NCBI GenBank assembly: GCA_002812745.2
Contig: NCSJ02000136.1
Span: 1 to 64,000, forward strand
Length of the DNA stretch: 64,000 bases
Origin: Scytalidium lignicola
Taxonomy: Eukaryota; Ascomycota; Leotiomycetes
Direction: 5' to 3'
In this document: positions 55,599-64,000 of the stretch, piece after piece
How positions within the stretch are numbered: position 1 is the first letter of the stretch
Layout of the letters: each line of letters begins with the position of its first letter
The notes under the pieces: model-generated
What the model saw: the letters and a program-made list of their open reading frames with translations, nothing else
Databases searched by the model: none
Told to the model about the DNA's origin: nothing
Made by a program: the position numbers and the translations under genes

Positions 55599-58500
55599 AT
55601 GTATGAGATTAAGACATTAAGACTAGTGATAACAAGACCATGGATGAGACTCCAGTAGATGAAGTAGACAAGGACAAGTCACATGCCTTCCAATCCGGGT
55701 ACTCCATAGCCCCAGCGAGCAGCTTTTAGGCTAGGCATCTTCAAAGATATGGCGTCTCTCTCATCTTGCTCATTTCTGCATTTCGACAGCTCGCTCTCAT
55801 AGCCACCAGCCAGCATCCGGCATTTGATTCTTGTGGCAGACTTGCTGTCCCGTCGAAGGTTGTCACCGCACTGGCGAATCACATTGACGTAACCCCACGG
55901 AGAGAGCCTGGGCTATCACGACCCTAATGAGGCGCCAAGAGGGAGCAACCCAGCGATTCGAACCTCAGCAACGACTTCGGGGGACCATCCAGGAACATTC
56001 TGTGGTAGGATTGCGCTTAGTGCGCGTGCACGAATGGGCATTGGGTGTGGTGGTGGAGGAGGATTCTCAGTTCTGTTCTCTCTGCCTGCCCGCGAACGAG
56101 GAACGAGGCTGGCTCAGCCCCAACATCAATCAGGCTTTTCGAGCTGGGCTGGGCTGGCGACTCTCCATGAGTCGCAGGCACCACCTCATCTCTTTCACAT
56201 CTTTCACCTCGAGAGATTTCGGATGATCCGATAGATGGATAGATAACTAGCGGCAGGAGCTAACTGGCTAATAGGATAAGGGAAGATGCAACATGGAAGA
56301 TGGAACGCTCAAAGAACAATCCTTCGCGTGTGTATCACATCGACGACCTTCTTCTGCGGAGTGGCTGCAAGCCCTCCATCCTCCTGGTTGGAGACGCCCA
56401 GCCCACGTGTTTGCTTTTGCAACCCAAAACATCCACCGGTGGGATGTCATTCCATCGTATATCAGCGTGTTAAGACTCGAACAGCCGCTCATTCAGCGCC
56501 GGGTCAGCCCCCTAGTGCGTACATTATTGTTACAGAGCCGCAGCACGATGATTCAGTGCACGGTTGAATGAATGCCAGATGCGCCACAGCAACGGTCTTT
56601 CCAGGGGTGGTGGCATCAGATATATCAAAATAGGCCAAGAAGAAGGGCATGGGTAAGAAGGGAAAGGAGAAGAAGAAGAAGAAGAAGAAGGACTAGAACA
56701 ATGGTGAGTTGCGAGATATTGAGACGACGGAGATGTACTGTACGGGGACCCGAACAGCTTATTGCTCCTACTTACTCGTACTGTACAATCCTTCCGCCCT
56801 TGGCCGTATTCTAAAGATCAAACCCAGTAATTCGGCGCATAAATGTGCCGCAAGAGTACCCTTCTATACTGTATACATGATGCATTCAGATATACTCCAT
56901 ACAAATACTCAAGCTCTCCAACTAATGTAGGGACTTCGCTCGCACCATCATTATTGTGGTGGATCGGTAGGTAACCGCTTTTGTTGGCAAGTTACCAGAT
57001 TGTTTCTTATCTGTCATATTTAATTGCTTGCTACAGGTGCTTGAATATGCGTTGATACTGCATTGAGTGTCCTTGCCAACGCATAAGTACATATGTTTAC
57101 ATTCTGAATCGTGCACCCGTCTCTGGCACCACTATGATACCCGATGTTTCTATGGCGGGGCGCAATCCGATATTTCGACTTTTCATGATTACCAGCATCC
57201 ATAAGCTATTGTCACGATATTTCGAGACAATGCTACACCGAGAATAAACAGAGAGGCTCTAATGGTATTTATTAGATCCACATTATATTGGAATCGTCCG
57301 ATTGCTTGGCAACAAAAATAAGTCATAGGGTCAGCACACACTGTACATCTAGTAAACAGGCGCTCAGCCTTGTGCGCAGCAGAGAACGCCTCGCCTGACG
57401 CCACAATGCCAACCCCTTTTCATCATACCTCTCGGTATCAGCGAGACAAGATCGTCAGACAATACGCTCAGCAATAGATGTGACATTTTGGATTCACAGA
57501 CCTGGAGGAAATCTATAGCCGGACTGAATAAGGATACATGAGTGCGGGTCGGAAATGACTTGCCTGGGTGTCCTCCAAAAGTTTCAATGGTCCAGGAAAA
57601 TGAGTTTATATAAAATTTCCAAATAGCTTAGGCGTTGAACGAACCATGCAAGTTAGTAGATGATATATTTGCAGGGAGAAATGGACTAGGATGAGGACTT
57701 TCGAATGGAGAGAATATGTTACTGCAAGTTCATGCAAAGAAGGTTGAGCCGTCTATGACTCAGGAATACGCTTCCAGGGGCCAGGAAATGTCTCTATACC
57801 AATTATCGAGGACGAGAAGAAAAAAGAACTATCAATTATCCAGCATCAGATCAAGAGTTATAGGGTGCAAACTCGCAAAATTATGCGATTTCTCACTAGC
57901 ATTTGAAGAAGAGTAACAACTATATCTACTGTCAAGTAAGCTTGATTCCTCATCCTAGGCGGAATCCTTTAAGTGAAAGCTAATCAAGCTCTTCCAGATA
58001 TGTAATAGGAGGTGATCATGCCATCAGGCATTCATAATAACCTTCGTCCCGCTGACGTGGTCAAGTGAGATAATACGCTTTATTTCTTTAAAAATTATGC
58101 TATGACCGTTGTGATGGAAAATAAACAAACTATTAGTTCTCTTCATCTTCAATATCTAGATCGAGTTGATCCATTTTTTTGATCCAGGAAAAATGATGTC
58201 TGTCTTCTCTACTTCGCTGTATTTTCTCTCCAGCAGGTCTCCGGAATAAGTCAGCAAATAGAATCCAGATATTCCCCGATGCCGCCAGTATTGGTTAGGA
58301 TGATGGATTTTCTAAATAAGCAGGCTGTTTAGAGAATCAAAGGAACCAATTGGTCAGAAGCAAAACAAACTATATATAATCAAGTGTAATCAGGCAACTT
58401 GGACGAAGAACTAGCCGCGGAGAGCGGGACAGTCAAATGTGTGGAGTGTTATCCTGTTCCCATATTGGGATATGTGATGATACTCTATGACAAGGTTGGG

Positions 58501-60828
58501 ATATATATTTCCCCGCATAAGATCCGAGAAGGTAGAACCCTGACGAGTTTATGCTAAGCAATTATTGATGCTGTCTTGGAACTGCGGGCGGGGACATCTA
58601 ATCGGAGGTGGATGATAGAAGTAGAAGAGAAAGAATGCTTCATAGGAATGAGAGCGGGCTCATGAGCAAGCAGATGTCTTTTCCATTATGTTTAGTTATC
58701 CAATGAGAGGTTTGCTTAAAGGTTTTTGCTCTTGGAAATATACCTCCTGGAGATGCGATAGAATAATTGAGTCAATTTCATAGTGAATTGGTGCAACGCT
58801 GGGGGCTGACTACAATGGGATATGGCATTATTATTTATTATACTAATGCATTAAGCTCAAGGTAAGTGCAATTAGTAAATACTTATGAATCCAAAATCAT
58901 TGGAGGTATAGTTGGCTCTATTAAGCTTTGCCTTCGCCAATCTTTGATGGTAGCAGCCCAGAGCCGGATCCCTTTATACCCGTTTTCCAGACCGTTCTAG
59001 TCCATGACTTGCTTACTCCTTCACCCCCCCTCCCAACTAAAATGTACTTGTTCTCGAACGGTTCGGGGTCTTGAAGTTAGAGTGATTCTCACTTTCTAGA
59101 ATTAAAAATAACCCGGTCACACGGATATTTTCTCTAATTGATAGTACATGGGTTTATGCTCGTCATTGAGGACATTGTGCTTTTACCCCGCAGGGCATGA
59201 CGAGGAGTATGTAGTAAGTCAAGTTAGTGTAGAGATGCGATATTACAAGATAACAAGGGAAGTTCGTTGGAACCAGGATGTTGCAAGTCAATGCGGTAGA
59301 GTACAGTACAGTAGAAGCTTACTATATATGAAAAGTACGGTATTAATAGCTTAAGAGAGAAGTGCGAGTGTTCACAAATCAATAAATCTGAGTGGGATTT
59401 TAGTTCGGTCTTTGAATCTTACTCCCTCGAGTCTCCTCAATAAAACAGATGTGGCAGCACATAGAGTAATTCCTAAGCCTCCATGTAACCCACCCCGGCA
59501 TGTAGGATAAAAAGACGACACAATGAAAGGAGTTGAAAATTGATGCTCAATAGAAGCGACATCAAAGGAACATGGGAATATACTGTACATGCAGACAAAC
59601 ACAGTTGTAGAGCTATTTTGATGTTCTTCGGAATTCCAACTTCCTTTTGTGTGCGTATTATGTCGTTATTGGAAAGATATCCCGGGGGGACCCAGAGCTA
59701 TATATAGCCCAGACATGGATGAAGGGATTCCACCTGGTGCCATCCCGCATCGGTCCTTCATTCTGCGATACTTCATTCTGTACAGATTTCTTTCTACGCG
59801 TCTGAGGGACCTTCGAGATTATCATATTATCAACGCTGCGACGAGAGGTCCCATGGTTCACCTGCTATCTCGATGCGAACTCAATATCCCAAGCTGGGAG
59901 TCTTGTTGGTCTTTTCTTCCTTGGCCGTGGCATGTTTTCTTGACAAACCAATGCGGAAAAAGAAGCTTTTCCCATTGCTGAAGGATGATTACTGTGTACA
60001 GTCCCGTGCAACAATGCTATAATACAGTACCATATTCTAACAGCCTGGGTGGAGGCGCAGCGGCTCCCTTATTGTCCTGAATTAATTAAGGCGCAGACTT
60101 TCTCTCAAGAGCAAAAGCTTCTGAGCAGCCCGTCCCACCGATGCCGAAAATGGTTTAGCCCCGAACCACCAGCCTTGCACCAAATGTCAAAGACGTCTGT
60201 TCTACTTGTAACCTCCTTCTAAGCACTATCCCAATACCAAGCAGATTTGTGCTCAACAAGCAAGGGCAGATACTCTCTTCAACCGTGCACACATCATCGC
60301 TGCTTCTTTATTGTCAGCAGTACATGGTACGAAGCGTTGCACTGGAGTGATCTGTCCACTTGCAGCTGGAGACATGGGCATCTGCCCTCCCAGCGATGAT
60401 ATGCAGATCGAAGGGTGTTCGGGATCATCTCCACCCTCTCCACGGCCCTCCCAGTGGCCGTGTAGGGCTTTGCAAAATATGGATCCGTCTAGACCCCAGC
60501 ATCTAGTCAGATACGGCCGGTAAATATCATTGATAAGTATACTTGCGCTTCCATATTCTCACTTTCTGTCCGCTTTCATTCGGTGGTCACACGTCGTCCA
60601 TTGAGCCTCAATTCTTTGTCAGTTGAGAGGTGTGCCAAGTCTCTTGCATCTCCAAGAGATTCCCTTGAGCCTCTTAATATCTCTCTTCCATATCCTTCAC
60701 CTCCTCTCCTCTCCTTCCAAATGAGTCTCTGACATATGTGTCATGGTTCCCTGTTGCTGCCATGTTGAATTAATCTCGGACGACCTGTGTCCACACTTCG
60801 AATTCCAGGTAACTTGAATTGGACCAAC
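55599..60828. other. 5.2-kb stretch with no supported gene
   Basis: The left part (55.6-56.8 kb) is GC-balanced and holds the RBR promoter. Overlapping frames there, such as 56286-56567 and 56293-56571, cover the same DNA in different registers, with no family pattern. From about 57 to 59.6 kb the DNA is AT-rich and TA-rich like the relic zones. The last 700 bp or so has CT-rich segments before the membrane-protein gene and is probably its promoter and leader. Confidence 0.5.
56667..56691. repeat. (GAA)n microsatellite
   Basis: A short AGA/GAA run of about eight units within purine-rich DNA. It could be read as poly-Arg or poly-Lys in some frames, but there is no supporting gene. Confidence 0.8.
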
Positions 60829-62587
60829 ATGAAAATGTATTTGAGCTTTGAGGAGCGACAAGAGGATGGTACCTGTCCTGACGGAACTCAATTCTATACC
60901 TGCGCAAGCAATGGCTTCAAAGGCTGTTGCGGTGTCGATCCATGCGACTTGGCTACTTGTCCGGCCTCACTACTCTCTGCACTTACAGTCGTAGCAACGT
61001 CATCAACCTCATCGACTGCTTCTTCTTCGCCTTTTTCGCCATCATCACAATCATCACCTCCTGCTGTTGCTTCGACAACGTCTATTCTTCCAAAATCCAC
61101 TCCGGGATTTAGTGCCACTATTGTAACTACTTCTCAATCCAGTTCCAGCGCCAGCATTGCAGCTACTTCTGAACCCAGTTCCAGCTCAAGCACGACTCCT
61201 ACAACAGCGTTCATAATAAAATCGACATCGTCGCCGCTATCATCATCGACAAGACCCTCAACCAAATCTTCAGGTACAGCAAGGAGTACGACTACCTCCC
61301 CCTCCCCCTTGACTTCTACAACTTCGACAACTTTAACAACTTCTTTTCCGGCCACTGCTTTTAGAACAGACTCTGCCTCGTCAACAGCTACTGCAGTTCC
61401 CACCACAAATCATTTCTCCTCAAAACCCCCCATTATTGCGGGGATTGTCGTCGGACTAGTGGTTCTCTCCGTCCTATCTATACTAATCTGGTTCTTCTGT
61501 CGAAAACGACGGCAAAACCCGAATTATCGTTATTCGGGTGCTGGATGGAGACGCAGTTTACCAGGGGAAATCAAGATAGATAATGCCAGTTCTTACGATC
61601 CAAGACTTAGCGCTGGCGGTGATGTGTTCGCGCCTTTTGGGGGTATGATATTTCCCAGTCTGCTAGCTAAACTTTTGCTAATTTCATCTAGGTTGGTTCC
61701 GAAGCCCACGAGCTAGTGGTCGATTTTCCCGACATGGTGAAGACTCAGCCCCGCAACAAGAAGCACAGGCGATTCGTTCACATACACACTCGGGTCCTCA
61801 GGCAATGCTAATACCAAACAACCGTCAAGACTCTTCCAGACTACAAGTTCCCGGACCTCAATACATAGTCTCACATATAGATTTGCCCCGGGAACGGCAA
61901 GATATGCATATCAGCCCTATGCCGGAGCATGACGAGGAAGATGCCCCCATTCCGGACCATGAAAAGAGTGGTCTTACTCCCCCGGACCTCTCTCAGCACC
62001 CAGTATACACTGCCAACCGTGCAGCCACTTTTGAAAACCAATCCTTCTATGCGACGGAGCCAATACCATTACGGCCTATCTTCTCAGGCATACCAAACAA
62101 CGTCTATAATACTGGAGTAGTAATACCGCGCTTTGCATCACCAGTCCCTGGCCGTGCCGAACTTCCTGCTGCACCAATCACAAAAGCTATGCATAGTCAG
62201 AACCATCAAAACAATAAGTACCCGTCGGCTGGAGTCAACAGAACTACTTCTAGAGACACAATAGGGAGTACATATACTATCACAGTTGGACTTGGGTCAG
62301 AGGATAGAAACCAGAATCAGCCGCCGCCGATAGGTGTGATGGTGCAGCAGATGATGCGGCCCAATTTAAGACCGGCTATTGAGGAGGAAGAGGAGTGGGA
62401 CGACGTTGAGGGTAGGAGGCGGCATGTTATGAGTTGGAGTACGTTTGATGATGCAAGATTTACACAAGGTAGTGCCGTGGCAGTTGGACTTGGGAAAGAG
62501 GGGGATAATGATGGAACTGAGAGGAAAAACCGTCCAGAAAGATGGAGTGGATCCACCGCAACTTCTGAGAAAAGACTCCTTTATTGA
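60829..62587 (+). CDS. Mucin-like single-pass membrane protein with Cys-rich head
   Basis: A surface protein of unknown function. Exons 60829-61642 and 61692-62587 with a 49-nt intron give 569 residues. The ATG at 60829 is chosen because the frame before it begins only with GTG. Seen: a short N-terminus, then a Cys-rich head TCPDGTQFYTCASNGFKGCC followed by GVDPC and ATCP, a Ser/Thr-rich stalk of about 130 residues that should be heavily O-mannosylated, one transmembrane helix (IIAGIVVGLVVLSVLSILIW) followed by CRKRRQ, and a long cytosolic tail rich in Pro, acidic residues and Arg. Known: the 'CPDGTQFY.C..NGF.GCC..DPC' head recurs in filamentous-fungal membrane proteins. No classical signal peptide precedes the head, so the topology depends on the internal helix. 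A stress- or wall-sensor-like role is inference from layout. Confidence 0.82.
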
Positions 62588-63053
62588 GAGAGTATACCCG
62601 ATTGACGGCTGATATAATAAGGCGATGATCCTTTTACCATCATATCTTTCATATTATTTGCATTTCAAGGACGGGTTGGGCGGACACTTTCATACTGATA
62701 TACCCATTAAATTTTTTTATCAGTAGACACATGTAAAGTGTAGCATAATCTCATTTAAAAAATTTATTTTTTGTCTACACAGCCTGGGTATCCAAGGCAA
62801 GCTATAATCAATCATCACACAACGCCGAGCACCCGATCCTGCCCTTGCTACGCCATTCAGTATGCAACGCCAATGTAATGTTATATTAAAATTTTCCGCT
62901 CTCATCTGCAAAAAAAGAAAATGCATATGGAAACCGTCCCCCACCTTTTTTTGTAGGGTTCTCGCTAGAAAGGCTGGATATTGAGCCAAGTCTCAAAAGG
63001 TCCAAACCTAATCTACTTTTGAGTAAGAAAAATACTGCCCCCTATGGGATGAC
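62588..63053. other. Spacer between converging genes
   Basis: Holds the 3' flanks of the mucin-like gene and of Rpb4. It is AT-rich, with a T/A-run near 62745-62775. No gene is seen. Confidence 0.5.
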
Positions 63054-63831
63054 TCAGTTGCCATAACCCATCAACTTGGTGATCTCATCCAAGAGCTCCT
63101 GCAGGTCATCATCTGAGATTTTGTCTTGCAAAGAAGGAATCAGGGTTTTGGCCTCTTCAGCTGTGTCGCAGCACAGAGAGCCTATAAATGTTAGGAATCT
63201 TTTAATCTTCACAGCGCTCAAACCTCCAATGAATAAATGGAGAGAAAGGAACAGGAGAGAACAAGAGAAACGGGAGCTGTACCAAGTTGTGCCCTCTCGA
63301 ACTTTGCAAGCTCTTTATGCGCAGATAGGAGTCTTTCTACTGCTTCGACGTTCTCTTTCCGCTTGAAACGGGCGAAATGGTCTAAGTATTCGGTCGTTTT
63401 AAGCAGCATTCTGTTTTCCCAAAAATCAGTAAAAGTACCAAACCAACTCATAATAAGAAGCAGCGGCAGTTCCAAGTAAGCAGGCACGCAAATCTTCCAT
63501 GTTTCTCCATGAATCCCAAGTTTGACACCACACCCCTTTAAACCTTCTGCTATACCCTCTTCCGTGGATAACCTAGGTCCAGCTCTTCCCTGGCCTTTCT
63601 TTCTCCTCAAGACACAAGACTAAGCAAAAGAACCACATACTCAGTTTCATTAACATTCTTCCTATCCATCCTCCTCTTTGCAACCAGCGCGTTTATGACA
63701 AGCGCAGCCTCCGAGTGCGTCAGCGCATCCACGTCCTGGAACTCTCCCAGCTTCAGCTCCGCGGCTGCTTCCTCGTCTCCCTGTGGCGCCTCACGCGTCC
63801 GAGATGTAGGCGCTGGTGCGGATGTGGACAT
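63054..63831 (-). CDS. RPB4: DNA-directed RNA polymerase II subunit Rpb4
   Basis: Forms the Rpb4/Rpb7 stalk of RNA polymerase II and has roles in initiation and mRNA fate. Exons 63831-63641, 63410-63283 and 63181-63054 give 148 residues, matching the short filamentous-fungal form. Seen: an Ala/Pro/Thr-rich N-terminus, ELKLGEFQDVDALTHSEAAL, VAKRRMDRKNVNETEMLLKT across the first splice, YLDHFARFKRKENVEAVERL, AKFERAQLGSLCCDTAEEAK across the second splice, and a last helix with LIPSLQDKISDDDLQELLDE ending KLMGYGN. Known: the 'T.EYL..F.RF' and 'E.AQLGSL....EEAK.LIPSL' blocks define Rpb4. The first intron is 230 nt, longer than most here. The ATG at 63831 opens straight into the expected N-terminus. 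Confidence 0.95.
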
Positions 63832-64000
63832 GTTTGATTTGAGTGTTTGAACGTGCGTATCTAGAAAGCTATATGAGCAAGAGGGTGGGCGGGGCAGATT
63901 GTTCGTTGGCGCGCGAGTAGCCCGTAAACCCCTCGATTTCTGGTTCCTGTTGCAAAAACGTTGTAGAAAGGAAGTAGAGCAACCTTCCAAGTACGAATGA

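Noticed and set aside
55940..55980. GGTTCGAATC-like tRNA B-box on the minus strand
   Set aside because: No A-box at the right distance and no acceptor or T-stem pairing. Not a tRNA gene.
56286..56571. Two overlapping plus-strand frames of more than 90 codons
   Set aside because: They read the same DNA in different registers, and neither shows a domain or a codon pattern better than the other.

Overview
The window is nuclear DNA of a filamentous ascomycete fungus. Most multi-exon genes are split by short GT-AG introns of about 45-80 nt. The recognisable products are fungal: PalC, a PTH11-type membrane protein, a Dal5/Tna1-type permease, fungal TAF3 and TAF7, Cwc24, a Kre9/Knh1-type wall protein, and HET-domain and F-box relics. 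Compact GC-balanced gene blocks alternate with AT-rich, TA-rich gene-poor stretches holding broken gene relics, as expected in a genome shaped by repeat-induced point mutation (RIP). The set resembles Leotiomycetes, but no species is claimed. Layout, left to right. 0-15 kb: the 3' end of a glutathione S-transferase-like gene, a Tna1/Dal5-type permease, a PTH11-type seven-helix protein, a secreted phosphoesterase (phospholipase C/acid phosphatase family) with two CACGTG boxes upstream, a MARVEL-like membrane protein, and a CTP synthase gene in 14 exons. 15-18 kb: relics of a secreted protein and of a 3-isopropylmalate dehydratase small-subunit-like gene. 18-23 kb: ALG6 and a disordered, tail-anchored protein carrying an Atg8-interaction-like motif. 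23-26.5 kb: a gene-poor stretch with a HET-domain relic and a cluster of CCCACA words. 26.5-36 kb is a dense housekeeping block: nucleolin/Gar2-like protein, complex I 12 kDa subunit, mitochondrial ribosomal protein mL54, TAF7, TAF3, a small conserved-looking protein and PalC. Several of these are divergent pairs sharing promoters of about 400-460 bp. 36-46 kb: two single-pass or GPI-type surface proteins, a Dal5-type permease and the splicing factor Cwc24. 46-50.5 kb is sparse, with a remnant and an F-box protein. 50.6-55.6 kb: a 14-helix DHA2 efflux pump and an RBR E3 ubiquitin ligase with an N-terminal membrane segment. 55.6-60.8 kb shows no supported gene. 60.8-64 kb: a mucin-like single-pass membrane protein and RNA polymerase II subunit Rpb4. 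No operon-like pathway or biosynthetic cluster is present. The genes cover basal transcription (TAF3, TAF7, Rpb4), ribosome biogenesis and splicing, mitochondrial function, N-glycosylation, pH sensing, nutrient uptake and the cell surface. Sequence quality matters here: nine isolated N calls sit on or near homopolymer runs, and at least two otherwise intact genes (Cwc24 and the Kre9-like gene) are broken by one surplus base in a homopolymer. The most unusual gene is the CTP synthase: its exon density, an 8-nt micro-exon and some sequence features make it a candidate divergent paralogue or transferred copy. No CRISPR array, tRNA, rRNA or intact transposon was recognised.
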